From contig CAZZLH010000003.1 in NCBI GenBank assembly GCA_964654815.1, positions 1 to 64,000 on the forward strand: a stretch of 64,000 nucleotides of DNA, read 5' to 3'. Both the position numbers and the translations under genes were made by a program. This document shows, in pieces, positions 1 to 10,175 of this stretch (within the stretch, counting starts at the first letter, position 1; every line of letters begins with the position of its first letter). Origin of the DNA: ZLKRG08 sp964654815 (GTDB taxonomy: Bacteria; Actinomycetota; Actinomycetes; Nanopelagicales; Nanopelagicaceae). Below the pieces are notes generated by a model. The model saw nothing but the letters and a program-made list of their open reading frames with translations. It made no database searches and was not told the origin of the DNA.

Positions 1-29
1 CTTGCCATAGACTTCTGCGTCGCAAGAAA

Positions 30-102
30 CGGGGCGTAGCGTAGTGGCTAGCGCGTCTGCTTTGGGAGCAGAAGATCGTGGGTTCGAGTCCCTCCGCCCC
101 GA
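30..102 (+). tRNA. tRNA-Pro (anticodon TGG)
   Basis: Cloverleaf folded by eye. The acceptor arm CGGGGCG (30-36) pairs with CGCCCCG (95-101), with discriminator A102. The anticodon stem TCTGC/GCAGA encloses the loop TTTGGGA, giving anticodon TGG (reads CCA/CCG proline codons). The T-loop TTCGAGTC is at 83-90, with one mismatch in the T stem. The 3' CCA is not encoded. It lies just upstream of trigger factor, a common place for tRNA-Pro in actinobacteria. It was not run through a tRNA finder. Confidence 0.95.
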
Positions 103-136
103 CAAAATACAATAAATAAATTCCAAGGAGCGCTTT

Positions 137-1444
137 GTGAAAAGCTCGGTAGAAAATCTTTCACCAACTCGTGTTCGTTTCGATATCTCCGTTGAGTTCA
201 ACGAAATGTCACAACACGTTGCTGACGCTTACAAAAAGGTAGCTTCACAGGTAAACATCCCAGGTTTTCGTAAAGGTAAAGTCCCAGCTGCAATGATCGA
301 TCAAAGGGTCGGTCGCGGAGCTGTTCTGGATGAAGCAATCAATGCTGCACTTCCAGATTTCTATACCCAGGCAGCTCGTGAACATAAAGTCTCGGTGATC
401 GGTCGACCAGAGGTCGATATTAAAGAATTTGTAGATAACGAAAAACTCACTTTTTCAATCGAAGTTGATGTGCGTCCAGAAGTTAAGTTGCCTGATTTCT
501 CTCAAATTGAAATCAAGGTTGATGATGTGAACATCACAACTGCCGAAGTTGATGAGCAGGCCGAATCATTGCGCGCTCGCTTCGGAACTTTGCATGTGGT
601 CGAACGCGCAGCTAAAACTGGAGATTTCATAAACATTGATCTGGTCGCAAAGGTAAATGGGGAAGAGGTTGAAGGTGGCACAGCCAATGACATCTCTTAC
701 GAAGTTGGCTCAAACAGCATGGTCGAGGGACTTGACGAAGCCGTAGTCGGTCTAAATGTTGGCGAATCCAAGATTTTCGAGACGCAGTTACTAGGAATGC
801 AAGAAGGCGAAACTGGCTCCGTAACGGTAACGGTCAAGTCTGTGAAAGAGCGCGAACTGCCAGCTCTCGATGACGCCTTTGCGAAATTGGCTTCAGAGTT
901 CGACACCCTTGCCGAATTAAAAGAAGATCTTGCCAAGCGACTCGAGCGCGTCAAAGCTCTCGAACAGGGCGCGCAAGCTCGCGACAAACTCGTAGATAAA
1001 TTAGTCAATGAATTAGAGATTCCAGTGCCCGACAAGTTGGTCGAAGAGGAAGTTCACGCTCACCTTGAGCGTGAAGGCCGACTTGAGGATGCAGTCCATC
1101 GTGAAGAGGTCGAACGCGATACGCGCCAAATGATGAAACAAGACTTCTTGTTGGATGAGGTCGTAAAGAGCGAATCGGTCGATGTAACTGAGATGGAACT
1201 GACTGAATACCTAATGCGTACCGCTTCACGTTATGGGATGAGCCCACAAGACTTCGCTAATCGCATGGCGCAATCTGGCAATATAAATCAGATGGTTGCT
1301 GAGGTCGCACGTGCCAAAGCGCTGGCTAATATCTTGAATCGAGTTTCAGTTGTCACAGAATCTGGCAAGAAGGTGGATCTCGAGGCGCTCGCGCCGAAAC
1401 GGATGGTTGAGCCGACCGCAGAAGTTGCAGAGCAAGACCAGTAA
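137..1444 (+). CDS. tig: Trigger factor, ribosome-bound chaperone and prolyl isomerase
   Basis: A 435-residue cytosolic protein that meets nascent chains at the ribosome exit tunnel. The N-terminal ribosome-binding domain carries the signature GFRKGK at residues 43-48. An FKBP-type PPIase domain follows (about 150-240, with the GDFINID and VGLNVGE segments), then the long helical C-terminal chaperone arm, ending in a short acidic tail. The GTG start at 137 is preceded by a good ribosome-binding site (AAGGAG, about 125-130). The gene sits upstream of clpP1-clpP2 and clpX, the usual tig-clp order. Length is normal for the family. Identification is secure. Confidence 0.97.
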   Translation: MKSSVENLSPTRVRFDISVEFNEMSQHVADAYKKVASQVNIPGFRKGKVPAAMIDQRVGRGAVLDEAINAALPDFYTQAAREHKVSVIGRPEVDIKEFVDNEKLTFSIEVDVRPEVKLPDFSQIEIKVDDVNITTAEVDEQAESLRARFGTLHVVERAAKTGDFINIDLVAKVNGEEVEGGTANDISYEVGSNSMVEGLDEAVVGLNVGESKIFETQLLGMQEGETGSVTVTVKSVKERELPALDDAFAKLASEFDTLAELKEDLAKRLERVKALEQGAQARDKLVDKLVNELEIPVPDKLVEEEVHAHLEREGRLEDAVHREEVERDTRQMMKQDFLLDEVVKSESVDVTEMELTEYLMRTASRYGMSPQDFANRMAQSGNINQMVAEVARAKALANILNRVSVVTESGKKVDLEALAPKRMVEPTAEVAEQDQ

Positions 1445-1575
1445 TTAAGCATTGCGGTTTCCTGATGGATTCCGCTGATAGTGAACAAAGACCATTTTTG
1501 CCCCCTTGGGGAAGCATTTTTCCTGCGAAGGCGTTAGGGTCTTTGTACTCAAACAAATCAGCAGAGGAGTTCCTT

Positions 1576-2193
1576 GTGGACTTAATTCCTAAACCGGAAT
1601 CAGAGATTTTGCGTACTGGCGGAACCGCCAACGCTGGCCTTGATTCAGATGTCTACAACCGTCTACTTCGTGAGCGCATTATCTTTCTTGGCTCCGTTGT
1701 AGAAGATGCAATGGCTAATGCAATCGCGGCACAGATCCTTCTGCTCTCTGCTGAAGATCCAGAGAAAGATATTTACCTTTACATCAACTCACCGGGCGGA
1801 TCGATTTCAGCCGGCATGGCGATTTATGACACCATGCAATTTGTGCCAAATGATGTAGCAACAGTTGCGATGGGACTCTCTGCATCTATGGGGCAATTCC
1901 TGCTTAGCGCAGGCGCTCCTGGCAAGCGTTATGCACTGCCACATGCTCGCATCATGATGCACCAACCATCAGGTGGTATTGGTGGTACTGCGACAGATAT
2001 TCGAATCCAAGCCGAGCAGATCGGTTACACCAAGAAGAAGATGGCAGAGCTAATCGCCTTCCATACTGGCCAAAAGGTCGAAACCATTACCGCCGACTCA
2101 GATCGAGATCGTTGGTTCACTGCCGAAGAAGCTAAGGAATATGGCTTCGTCGATCACGTGATCAAGTTCGCCGCACAGATTGGAAAGAAGTAA
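1576..2193 (+). CDS. clpP1: ATP-dependent Clp protease proteolytic subunit, ClpP1 type
   Basis: A serine protease subunit of the barrel that works with ClpX or ClpC. I place the start at GTG 1576, giving 205 aa, because GAGGAG lies at about 1564-1569 and this matches family length. The frame stays open upstream to ATG 1465, but that would add 37 residues unlike ClpP. With this start the catalytic triad is Ser104 (in SASMG), His129 (in MMHQP) and Asp178 (in DRDRW), spaced 25 and 49 as in E. coli ClpP. The stop overlaps the start of clpP2 by one base (TAATG), so the two subunits are translationally coupled. Actinobacteria typically build a mixed ClpP1P2 tetradecamer. Confidence 0.95.
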   Translation: MDLIPKPESEILRTGGTANAGLDSDVYNRLLRERIIFLGSVVEDAMANAIAAQILLLSAEDPEKDIYLYINSPGGSISAGMAIYDTMQFVPNDVATVAMGLSASMGQFLLSAGAPGKRYALPHARIMMHQPSGGIGGTATDIRIQAEQIGYTKKKMAELIAFHTGQKVETITADSDRDRWFTAEEAKEYGFVDHVIKFAAQIGKK

Positions 2194-2816
2194 TGAGTAA
2201 CTTCGAAATCAATAATCGTTACGTTCTTCCTACAATTGAAGAGAAGACTTCCTATGGATTTAAGCGCTTGGACCCTTATACCAAGTTATTCGAAGAGCGA
2301 ATCATCTTCCTAGGCCAGGCGATTGATGACACTGTCGCAAACGATGTAATGGCACAGCTACTAACCTTGGAATCAATGGATCCTGATCGTGACATCATGA
2401 TTTACATCAACTCACCGGGAGGCTCATTCACTGCGCTTACGGCGATCTATGACACTATGCAATTCGTTCGCCCTGACATTATGACAATCTGCCTTGGACA
2501 GGCTGCCTCAGCTGCCGCAATCCTTTTGGCTGGCGGAACAAAGGGCAAGCGCATGGCGCTTCCAAATTCTCGCATCTTGATTCACCAGCCTTACTCCGAA
2601 GGCGGGGGACAAGCCTCCGATATTGAATTGCAGGCGAAAGAGATTCTTCGTATGCGCGAGTTACTAGAGATCATGTTGGAACGTCACACCATTAAGAGCA
2701 AAGAGCAAATCTCTGCTGATATTGAGCGCGACAAGATTCTCACCGCACAAGAAGCAGTCGAGTATGGCTTGATTGATCAAGTGCTGACTTCTCGCAAAGC
2801 CAAACCAGCAATTTGA
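2193..2816 (+). CDS. clpP2: ATP-dependent Clp protease proteolytic subunit, ClpP2 type
   Basis: The second ClpP paralogue, 207 aa, starting inside the clpP1 stop codon (shared A at 2193). The triad residues are Ser106 (GQAASAAA), His131 (LIHQP) and Asp180 (IERDK), with the same 25 and 49 residue spacing as ClpP1, so both subunits look catalytically competent. The residues after the catalytic serine (AAA rather than MGQ) and the longer N-terminus separate it from ClpP1. In studied actinobacteria both paralogues are needed for an active peptidase; that is family knowledge, not shown here. Confidence 0.95.
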   Translation: MSNFEINNRYVLPTIEEKTSYGFKRLDPYTKLFEERIIFLGQAIDDTVANDVMAQLLTLESMDPDRDIMIYINSPGGSFTALTAIYDTMQFVRPDIMTICLGQAASAAAILLAGGTKGKRMALPNSRILIHQPYSEGGGQASDIELQAKEILRMRELLEIMLERHTIKSKEQISADIERDKILTAQEAVEYGLIDQVLTSRKAKPAI

Positions 2817-2817
2817 T

Positions 2818-4107
2818 TTGATCAACCTTAGAAGCTACTTCCAACCCGGTGCGCTTTTTTCGTACCGGAATTTTCGGCGAATCTGGCTATCTAATTTACT
2901 TATAACCCTCGGCGCAGGGGCATTCCCGATGGCGCTTGCCATCGTCATTATTGATAGTGGTGGTGATGCCACAACTCTGGGATTGGTCCTTGCCGCGCGC
3001 ATGCTTAGCGGTACCTTCTTCGTTCTAGCCGGGGGCGTCTGGGCAGATCGCATGAAGCGAAAGCATGTGATGATGGCTGCAGATATCGGTCGCGCCATCT
3101 TGCTACTAGTTCTTGTTCTCGTTTCTGCGCCGGATTTACCGCGCTATTGGATGGCATTAATTGTTTTCTTGGTCGGAATTGGTGATGCCTTTGGCGCCCC
3201 TGCAGCAGCTGCGATTATGAATGTAATCGTGCCAGATCATGTTTTGCAACAAGCAAATGTATTTAGAGGAGTTACGAGTCGACTAGGACAAATCATTGGC
3301 CCTGCGATCGGAGGCATCTCCGTTGCGCTCTTTGGCGCAAGATTAACTTTTGGTGTTACAGCTTTTACCTTTGCGATGGGCGCATTGCTATTAAAGGGAA
3401 TTCAAGAGGATAAAGTAAACAAACTCGAGGATCGCGAACCATTTATCCATGAATTCAAAGAGGGTTTAAAGATTGTCCGAGAGATGCCTTGGGTCGGCGC
3501 GATGATCGTAATGGCGACTTTCCAATTGATGGTGGTAGTTGCAGCCGAGACGGTTCTGCTGCCCATAATCACCAAGAGAGAGTTTGATACCAACTCAACT
3601 ATGGCTTACTCGATGGCGGCCTTTGCATTAGGCGCATCGGCATCCGCTTTGTTATCTTTGAAATTAAAACCAAAGTACCCAGGACTAGTTTCGCTCTCTA
3701 TCTGGTCATTATTTGCCATCATTCCTATCGCCTTGGCATTTCCAATCAATCCAACAATCGTGATTGTGGCCTACTTGATTGCTGGCGTATCGGTCGGACC
3801 TTGGGATGCCTTCTGGCCAATCGCGTTACAACGTGAAGTTCCTAAGGAGAAACTCGGCCGAGTATTCGCACTAGATCATGCAGGGTCGGCAGGTTTAATG
3901 CCACTTGGTATGGCACTTGTTGGTCCATTGACAGAGTGGTGGGGCGAGCAGAACTTCCTAATCTTTGCTGCTGCTTTCCATCTGCTCGTGAATTACCTGG
4001 TTTTCAAAGTACCGGGCGTAAAAGAGATGAAAACTCCCGTGAAAATCGCAAATTCTTCTAATAGCGAACAAGATATTGCTTCAAACATCGGACGCGAAGA
4101 ACGCTGA
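2818..4107 (+). CDS. Major facilitator superfamily exporter
   Basis: A 429-residue polytopic membrane protein with about 12 hydrophobic segments. The loop after TM2 reads GGVWADRMKRKHVMM, matching the MFS signature G-x(3)-D-R-x-x-R/K between TM2 and TM3. The opening (YRNFRRIWLSNLL) is typical of the EntS/MFS_3-like drug or siderophore exporter group. The substrate cannot be told from sequence. The start at TTG 2818 is inferred; it lies one base after the clpP2 stop and has no clear ribosome-binding site, so translation may depend on coupling. The gene interrupts the usual clpP-clpX adjacency. Confidence 0.8.
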   Translation: MINLRSYFQPGALFSYRNFRRIWLSNLLITLGAGAFPMALAIVIIDSGGDATTLGLVLAARMLSGTFFVLAGGVWADRMKRKHVMMAADIGRAILLLVLVLVSAPDLPRYWMALIVFLVGIGDAFGAPAAAAIMNVIVPDHVLQQANVFRGVTSRLGQIIGPAIGGISVALFGARLTFGVTAFTFAMGALLLKGIQEDKVNKLEDREPFIHEFKEGLKIVREMPWVGAMIVMATFQLMVVVAAETVLLPIITKREFDTNSTMAYSMAAFALGASASALLSLKLKPKYPGLVSLSIWSLFAIIPIALAFPINPTIVIVAYLIAGVSVGPWDAFWPIALQREVPKEKLGRVFALDHAGSAGLMPLGMALVGPLTEWWGEQNFLIFAAAFHLLVNYLVFKVPGVKEMKTPVKIANSSNSEQDIASNIGREER

Positions 4108-4152
4108 AGTCCTACCATTAAACCCGTAACTTCCCCCTAATAGGAGTAGCAA

Positions 4153-5436
4153 ATGACCAGGATCGGCGAGGCCAACGAACTACTTAAGTGTTCTTTCTGC
4201 GGCAAAACCCAGAAGCAGGTCAAGAAATTAATCGCTGGCCCTGGCGTGTATATATGCGATGAGTGCATCGATCTTTGCAATGAAATCATCGTCGAAGAAT
4301 TATCTGAAGCCAGCGGCGCAGGCTTTGAAGAGCTACCGAAACCACATCAAATCTTTGAATTTCTAGACAACTATGTAATCGGCCAAGAGCGTGCCAAGAA
4401 GTCACTTTCGGTTGCGGTCTATAACCACTACAAGCGTGTTCAGTCTGGTGAATCCCGTCGTGATGGCGCAGTGGAATTAGCTAAATCCAATATCTTGCTA
4501 CTTGGCCCAACCGGTTGCGGCAAGACTTTAATGGCGCAGACTCTGGCACGTATGTTGAATGTGCCATTTGCGATTGCTGATGCTACGGCGCTAACTGAGG
4601 CGGGTTACGTCGGCGAAGATGTCGAGAATATTCTGCTTAAACTTTTGCAAGCAGCGGATTACGATGTGAAGAAAGCCGAGACCGGAATCATCTATATCGA
4701 TGAGATAGACAAAGTAGCGCGCAAGGCAGAGAACCCATCAATCACCAGAGATGTCTCGGGCGAAGGTGTACAGCAGGCGCTGCTAAAGATTTTAGAGGGC
4801 ACTGTCGCATCAGTCCCACCTCAAGGTGGACGTAAGCACCCTCATCAAGAGTTCATCCAAATCGATACCACCAATGTCTTATTTATCGTTGGTGGTGCAT
4901 TTGCCGGCCTAGAGAAGATCGTCGAAAGTCGTGCTGGAAAGTCAGGCGTTGGATTTAATGCGCCACTGCGCACCGCAGAAGATCGAGAGAGCGCTGATGT
5001 TTTTGCAGATGTGATGCCGGAGGATCTATTGAAGTTCGGTTTGATTCCCGAGTTCATCGGTCGCCTTCCAGTAATCACCTCCGTAGCTAGCCTTGATAAG
5101 AGCGCGCTGATTCAGATTCTCACTGAGCCAAAGAATGCGTTGGTACGTCAGTATCAGAAACTCTTTGAATTAGATGGCGTGGAGTTGGACTTTGAAGTTG
5201 GTGCACTTGATGCCATCGCCGAATTGGCGCTAAAGCGCGGCACCGGCGCACGTGGCCTACGTGCAATCATGGAGCATGCGCTTTTGGGTGTTATGTATGA
5301 CGTGCCAGGCCGTAATGATGTTGAGAAAGTCATTGTCACTGCAGAATGCATAACTGCCGATGCAGCGCCAAAGATTCAGCTTCGAAGCGGCGATGCAATT
5401 AAGCGATCCAAGCGCAGCGAAGAGAAGAGCGCCTGA
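4153..5436 (+). CDS. clpX: ATP-dependent Clp protease ATP-binding subunit ClpX
   Basis: An AAA+ unfoldase of 427 aa that feeds substrates to ClpP. The N-terminal C4 zinc-binding domain has Cys13, Cys16, Cys35 and Cys38. Walker A GPTGCGKT is at 118-125, the pore loop GYVGED at 151-156 and Walker B IIYIDEID at 179-186; the sensor-2 region has RGTGARGLR. The ClpP-docking tripeptide reads VGF (in KSGVGFNAP) rather than the usual IGF. ATG 4153 is preceded by TAGGAG at about 4140. All functional motifs are present. Confidence 0.97.
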   Translation: MTRIGEANELLKCSFCGKTQKQVKKLIAGPGVYICDECIDLCNEIIVEELSEASGAGFEELPKPHQIFEFLDNYVIGQERAKKSLSVAVYNHYKRVQSGESRRDGAVELAKSNILLLGPTGCGKTLMAQTLARMLNVPFAIADATALTEAGYVGEDVENILLKLLQAADYDVKKAETGIIYIDEIDKVARKAENPSITRDVSGEGVQQALLKILEGTVASVPPQGGRKHPHQEFIQIDTTNVLFIVGGAFAGLEKIVESRAGKSGVGFNAPLRTAEDRESADVFADVMPEDLLKFGLIPEFIGRLPVITSVASLDKSALIQILTEPKNALVRQYQKLFELDGVELDFEVGALDAIAELALKRGTGARGLRAIMEHALLGVMYDVPGRNDVEKVIVTAECITADAAPKIQLRSGDAIKRSKRSEEKSA

Positions 5437-5458
5437 TTTTCATAAAGTTTTTTTAATC

Positions 5459-5464
5459 TAGACT
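5459..5464 (+). promoter_or_regulatory. Candidate -10 box for valS
   Basis: TAGACT lies 8 bases before the valS ATG and no ribosome-binding site is visible in between. Transcription would start at or next to the start codon, giving a leaderless or nearly leaderless mRNA. No convincing -35 was found. It follows a T-rich stretch after clpX that has no clear hairpin. Confidence 0.45.
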
Positions 5465-5472
5465 AATCCGCT

Positions 5473-8049
5473 ATGACGCGAGAATTGCCAACAGGTTTCG
5501 TACCTGCTGACATTGAACCCCCGCTTTACCAGAAGTGGTTAGATGCTGGCTATTTCACCGCAAATCCAAAATCAGATAAGCCGCCATTCACGATCGTTAT
5601 TCCACCGCCGAATGTCACCGGCTCCTTACATATCGGCCACGCGTTAGATCACACCTTGCAAGACACTTTGGTTCGCATGAAGCGCATGAAGGGCTTTGAG
5701 ACTTTATGGCTGCCTGGCATGGATCATGCCGGAATCGCAACGCAGAACGTGGTCGAACGACAATTAGCAGCTGATGGCAAATCACGCCATGACTTTGGCC
5801 GTGAAGATTTCATTAAGAAAGTTTGGGAATGGAAGGCCGAATCGGGCGGAGCGATTCTCGGTCAGATGAAGAGATTAGGCGACTCAGTTGATTGGAGTCG
5901 CGAGCGCTTCACGATGGATGAAGGTCTATCACGTGCAGTACTAACAATTTTCAAACGGCTTTACGATGCTGAATTGATCTATCAAGCAGAGCGCATCATC
6001 AATTGGTGCCCACGCTGTTTGACTGCACTCTCCGATATAGAAGTCGATTACCACGAGATTGATGGTGAGTTCGTACAGATTCGTTATGGAGCTGATGGCG
6101 AGGACCAGATTTGGATTGCAACCACACGTCCAGAGACGATGTTGGGCGATGGCGCAGTAGCGGTTAATCCAAATGACGAACGCTACAAAGACATGATCGG
6201 CAAGAAGGTACGCCTTCCTTATGTAAATCGCTTGATCCCGGTTATTGCAGATGAGTTGGTTGATCCTGATTTCGGTACCGGCGCCGTGAAGGTAACTGCG
6301 GCGCACGATCCAAATGACTTTGAGATGGCGGTCCGACATAACGTGCCGATGATCATCATCATGAATGAGCACGGGGTAATGGAGGGCACCAATACTCAAT
6401 TCGATGGCCTAGATCGCTTCGAAGCTCGCCGCGGGGTAGTAGAGCAACTACGTAAAGATGGCTTGCTCGGCTGGGAGAAGCGTCCTTACAAACATAGCGT
6501 TGGGCATTGTTCACGTTGCAATACCATCGTCGAACCCAGACTCTCACTTCAGTGGTTCGTAAAGGTTGGACCACTTGCCAAGATGGCTGGCGATGCAGTG
6601 CGCACCGGCAAGGTGAAGATCTCTCCTAAAGAGATGGAAGCGCGTTACTTCGAGTGGGTAGATAACATGCACGATTGGTGCATCTCGCGCCAACTATGGT
6701 GGGGCCATCGCATTCCGGTTTGGTATGGCCCAAACAATGAGATCAAAGTGATTGGTCCAGATGAAAAAGCCCCCGAAGGTTGGCGCCAAGATGAAGATGT
6801 TTTGGATACCTGGTTCTCCTCTGCGCTTTGGCCATTCTCAACACTTGGATGGCCCGATAACACTGATGATCTAAAGAAGTTCTATCCAAATTCAGTCTTG
6901 GTTACCGGGTATGACATTCTCTTCTTCTGGGTCGCGCGCATGATGATCTTTGGCCTATTTGCGATGGATGGCAAACAACCATTTGATGTGATTGCGCTTC
7001 ATGGACTAGTGCGCGACAAATTTGGTAAGAAGATGTCCAAATCAAAGGGCAATGTGATTGATCCGCTTGAATTCATGGATAAGTACGGCTCTGATGCGCT
7101 TCGTTTCTCACTGGCTCGTGGCGCGAACCCAGGAGCTGATCAAGCGCTCGCAGAGGAGTGGATTGGCGGAGCCCGTAATTTCGCCACCAAGCTCTGGAAT
7201 GCCACACGTTTTGCGCTGATGAATGGCGCAAATGTCGCTGGTGAATTGCCTGATTTCAATTCGCTGAATGCGATTGATCGCTGGATCTTAAGTAGGTTAA
7301 ATGAGACTATCGCAGAGGCGGATCAATTACTTGAGCACTACGAATTCGCAAAAGCGTCAGAGTTGATCTATCACTTCGCTTGGGATGATCTCTGCGATTG
7401 GTATTTGGAGCTCTCCAAAGATGCCTTCCAAAAAGGCGACGCGGCTGCCACCAAACGAGTTTTGGGACATGTGTTAGATCAATTGCTCAGGTTGATGCAT
7501 CCGATCATGCCATTTATCACCGAAGAGCTCTGGACCACTTTGACCGGCCAGGAGTCATTGGTAATTGCTAAGTGGCCAATTGCAAACCCAACTCAAATCG
7601 ATGGATCTGCCAAAGCGATAGTCGCACAACTTCAGGAAGTCATTACTGAAGTGCGCAGATTCCGAAATGATCAAGGTATCAAGACCAGCCAGAAGATACC
7701 GGGTCGACTAGTTGTGCCAAATGAGCTTGCGCCATACGCATCAGGAGCAGAGTTCTTGCTCAAGCTTGAAACAGGTGATTTCACACCATCTGCGAAATTG
7801 GAGATTGGCGCAATTCGTGCCGAGTTTGATTTAACCAGCGCAATTGATGTTGGTGCCGAGCGCGCACGCCTATCTAAAGATCTCGCCACTGCAGAGAAAG
7901 ATCGCGCCACCGCAACTGCAAAATTAGGCAACGAAGGATTCATGGCGAAAGCTCCCGAAAACGTGGTCGTAGAGATTCGTGAGCGGCTAGCTAAATGCGA
8001 TCAAGATATTGAGCGCATCAAAGCGCAATTAGCTTCGCTTCCCTCATGA
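5473..8049 (+). CDS. valS: Valyl-tRNA synthetase
   Basis: A class I aminoacyl-tRNA synthetase of 858 aa charging tRNA-Val. The HIGH motif is at residues 53-56, KMSKS at 520-524, and the connective peptide 1 editing domain lies between them. The anticodon-binding domain (about 600-740) is followed by a C-terminal coiled-coil arm rich in Ala, Glu and Lys (about 790-855), as in bacterial ValS. The stop overlaps the folC start by four bases (ATGA at 8046-8049). Length is at the short end of the family range. Confidence 0.97.
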   Translation: MTRELPTGFVPADIEPPLYQKWLDAGYFTANPKSDKPPFTIVIPPPNVTGSLHIGHALDHTLQDTLVRMKRMKGFETLWLPGMDHAGIATQNVVERQLAADGKSRHDFGREDFIKKVWEWKAESGGAILGQMKRLGDSVDWSRERFTMDEGLSRAVLTIFKRLYDAELIYQAERIINWCPRCLTALSDIEVDYHEIDGEFVQIRYGADGEDQIWIATTRPETMLGDGAVAVNPNDERYKDMIGKKVRLPYVNRLIPVIADELVDPDFGTGAVKVTAAHDPNDFEMAVRHNVPMIIIMNEHGVMEGTNTQFDGLDRFEARRGVVEQLRKDGLLGWEKRPYKHSVGHCSRCNTIVEPRLSLQWFVKVGPLAKMAGDAVRTGKVKISPKEMEARYFEWVDNMHDWCISRQLWWGHRIPVWYGPNNEIKVIGPDEKAPEGWRQDEDVLDTWFSSALWPFSTLGWPDNTDDLKKFYPNSVLVTGYDILFFWVARMMIFGLFAMDGKQPFDVIALHGLVRDKFGKKMSKSKGNVIDPLEFMDKYGSDALRFSLARGANPGADQALAEEWIGGARNFATKLWNATRFALMNGANVAGELPDFNSLNAIDRWILSRLNETIAEADQLLEHYEFAKASELIYHFAWDDLCDWYLELSKDAFQKGDAAATKRVLGHVLDQLLRLMHPIMPFITEELWTTLTGQESLVIAKWPIANPTQIDGSAKAIVAQLQEVITEVRRFRNDQGIKTSQKIPGRLVVPNELAPYASGAEFLLKLETGDFTPSAKLEIGAIRAEFDLTSAIDVGAERARLSKDLATAEKDRATATAKLGNEGFMAKAPENVVVEIRERLAKCDQDIERIKAQLASLPS

Positions 8050-9383
8050 TTAGCGCCGAAGATCGAGAGCGATTAGCTGCGATCGAGCAGGCTCTTCTGG
8101 CGCGTTGGCCAGAGACTCGTATCGAACCCTCATTGGATCGCATCTCCTTGCTATGCGATGCACTTGGCTCCCCTCAGCTTTCTTACCCCACAATTCATAT
8201 CGCGGGCACAAATGGCAAGACCTCTACCACCAGATTTATCGACTCCTTGCTCTTTGCACATGGACTTCGCACCGGAAGATTCACCAGTCCACATCTAGAG
8301 GATTTTCGCGAACGCATCTCTATAAATGGTGATCTGATCGATGCTCAAGAGTTGATCTTCAATTACAACGATATCGCCGCATATCTAGATTTTGTGGATT
8401 CAAAATCACCTCACCCAATCTCATTCTTTGAGGCGGTGACTGCGCTAGCCATGGTCGCCTTTGCCGAGCACCCAGTCGATGTAGGAATTTTTGAAGTAGG
8501 AATGGGCGGAACTTGGGATGCGACCAATGTGATTGAACCAGCAGTGTCCGTGATAACGCCAATCGGTATGGACCATATGCAATATCTTGGTGAGAGCATT
8601 ACGGAGATTGCACAAAACAAGGCAGGAATCTTGAAATCAAAGGCCTTTGCCGTATTGGCTAGCCAAGAGCCGGAGGTTGCGAAAGTACTTCTTGCCAAGG
8701 CCGCTGAGTTAAATGTTGAAGTGGCTCGCGAGGGAATTGAATATGAAGTCATGTCACGGCAGATCGCAGTGGGTGGACAGCTACTTACCATCCGAGGTAC
8801 CAAGGATGTTTATTCAGATCTTTTCTTGCCGCTACATGGCAAGCATCAAGGTACAAATGCTGCCGCTGCATTGGTGGCGGCAGAGGCATTCTTTGGTGAT
8901 CAACCTCTGGATTTAGAGGCAGTGCGCGCCGGTTTTGCCGCAGCTACCTCACCGGGACGTTTTGAAATCATCCAACGCGATCCCACCGTCATCTTGGATG
9001 CGGCTCACAATCCTCATGGCGCTCGAGTGTTGGCAAATACCCTGCAAGAGGAGTTCACCTTCGGACGGGTAATTGCAGTGGTCGGGGTATTTGCAGATAA
9101 GGATGCCGAGGGGATATTAAATGAACTTAAGGATGTGGTCGATGGCGTCATTGTCACTCAGAGCTCCTCGCCACGCGCCCTTGCCGCCGATGAATTGGCC
9201 AAGATCGCCCGCCAACATCTCGATCCGCAGCGAGTCTTCGTTGAGCCGGATTTGAGAAGCGCGCTGAAGAAGGCGCTTGAAGATGGCAATCATCCGTTAG
9301 AAGAGGATAGCGTCGGGGTGCTGATCACTGGTTCGGTAATCACGGTCGGGGAGGCGCGTGCCTTGCTGAAAGAGCTTAGTTAG
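8046..9383 (+). CDS. folC: Folylpolyglutamate synthase / dihydrofolate synthase
   Basis: A Mur-ligase family enzyme of 445 aa adding glutamate to folates, and probably also making dihydrofolate from dihydropteroate. The P-loop AGTNGKT is at residues 53-59; the family signature continues with STTRFIDSLL and TGRFTSPHL. The MGGTWDATN segment and ILDAAHNPHG near residue 320 are typical of FolC. It starts at ATG 8046 inside the end of valS, so it is translationally coupled. valS-folC-DUF4233-ndk is a conserved actinobacterial order. Confidence 0.95.
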   Translation: MISAEDRERLAAIEQALLARWPETRIEPSLDRISLLCDALGSPQLSYPTIHIAGTNGKTSTTRFIDSLLFAHGLRTGRFTSPHLEDFRERISINGDLIDAQELIFNYNDIAAYLDFVDSKSPHPISFFEAVTALAMVAFAEHPVDVGIFEVGMGGTWDATNVIEPAVSVITPIGMDHMQYLGESITEIAQNKAGILKSKAFAVLASQEPEVAKVLLAKAAELNVEVAREGIEYEVMSRQIAVGGQLLTIRGTKDVYSDLFLPLHGKHQGTNAAAALVAAEAFFGDQPLDLEAVRAGFAAATSPGRFEIIQRDPTVILDAAHNPHGARVLANTLQEEFTFGRVIAVVGVFADKDAEGILNELKDVVDGVIVTQSSSPRALAADELAKIARQHLDPQRVFVEPDLRSALKKALEDGNHPLEEDSVGVLITGSVITVGEARALLKELS

Positions 9384-9410
9384 TTGAGTCGAGAATAAAG
9401 GAGGCGGCAA

Positions 9411-9743
9411 ATGAGGATGCTAGGTGCTTCGGTTTTGGTAATGGAATCAATAGTGATGGGCTTTGCCCTACTTCTTGCTATGAAAGAGCAGAGCGCAACG
9501 GTTTTGATCATCGGCTCTCTTATCTCCTTTCTTTTATTTATCTCAGCCGCATTCCTTAAGAAACGAGTCGGCTGGATTTTTGCTTCGCTAATGCAATTGG
9601 CAATGGCCGCTTATTCAGTGGTCGTACCATCGCTTGCCATACTTGCAGTGATTTTTATTCTGCTCTGGGGCTGCGCTATCTACTTCGGTCGAAAGGGTGA
9701 GGCCATCAGGCGAGAATTAGTCGCCAAGCGCGACGCCCAATAG
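9411..9743 (+). CDS. DUF4233 family small membrane protein
   Basis: A 110-residue protein with about four predicted transmembrane segments (roughly residues 5-25, 30-48, 52-70 and 72-92) and a basic C-terminal tail. The start ATG 9411 has an upstream purine-rich AAAGGAGG box at about 9398. Size, topology and position between folC and ndk match the DUF4233 family found in actinobacteria. Its function is unknown. The TAG stop (9741-9743) forms the first half of the likely -10 box of ndk. Confidence 0.75.
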   Translation: MRMLGASVLVMESIVMGFALLLAMKEQSATVLIIGSLISFLLFISAAFLKKRVGWIFASLMQLAMAAYSVVVPSLAILAVIFILLWGCAIYFGRKGEAIRRELVAKRDAQ

Positions 9744-9746
9744 AAT
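9741..9746 (+). promoter_or_regulatory. -10 box for leaderless ndk transcript
   Basis: TAGAAT is separated by six bases (GCGGGG) from the GTG start of ndk. A weak -35 candidate TTAGTC lies at 9717-9722, with an 18-base spacer. The spacing puts the predicted transcription start on the start codon. Confidence 0.5.
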
Positions 9747-9752
9747 GCGGGG

Positions 9753-10175
9753 GTGAGCAAAGAACGCACCTTAGTTTTGATTAAACCCGATGGCGTACGT
9801 CGCGGTTTAATTGGTGAGGTAATTGCGCGCATCGAATCCAAAGGCTATGAAGTTACTGCGATTCGAATGTTGCAAGCAGATCGTTCGATACTTGAGCGCC
9901 ACTATGCAGAGCATGAAGGCAAACCGTTCTACGAACCATTGATTGAATTCATGATGAGTGGCCCGATAGTTGCGCTGATCGCAGAGGGCGAGCGAGTCAT
10001 CGAAGGTTTCCGTTCATTGGCCGGAGCGACTGACCCAACTGTCGCAGCGCCCGGCACAATTCGCGGTGATCTTGCAAGAGCGCAAGCCACCAAGGTGGTT
10101 CAGAACATCGTTCATGGCTCTGACTCAGTTGAATCAGCAAATCGTGAGATTTCGATTTTCTTTGAAGGGAAGTAA
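9753..10175 (+). CDS. ndk: Nucleoside diphosphate kinase
   Basis: A 140-residue enzyme transferring the gamma phosphate of ATP to NDPs through a phospho-histidine. The active-site His121 lies in NIVHGSDS, the family signature; the N-terminal ERTLVLIKPDGV is also diagnostic. The start is GTG 9753. It abuts mreB directly (stop TAA at 10173-10175, ATG at 10176), so the two are probably co-transcribed. Confidence 0.97.
   Translation: MSKERTLVLIKPDGVRRGLIGEVIARIESKGYEVTAIRMLQADRSILERHYAEHEGKPFYEPLIEFMMSGPIVALIAEGERVIEGFRSLAGATDPTVAAPGTIRGDLARAQATKVVQNIVHGSDSVESANREISIFFEGK

Noticed and set aside
1465..1575. N-terminal extension of ClpP1 from ATG 1465
   Set aside because: It has no ribosome-binding site and no similarity to ClpP; GTG 1576 has GAGGAG upstream and gives the family length.
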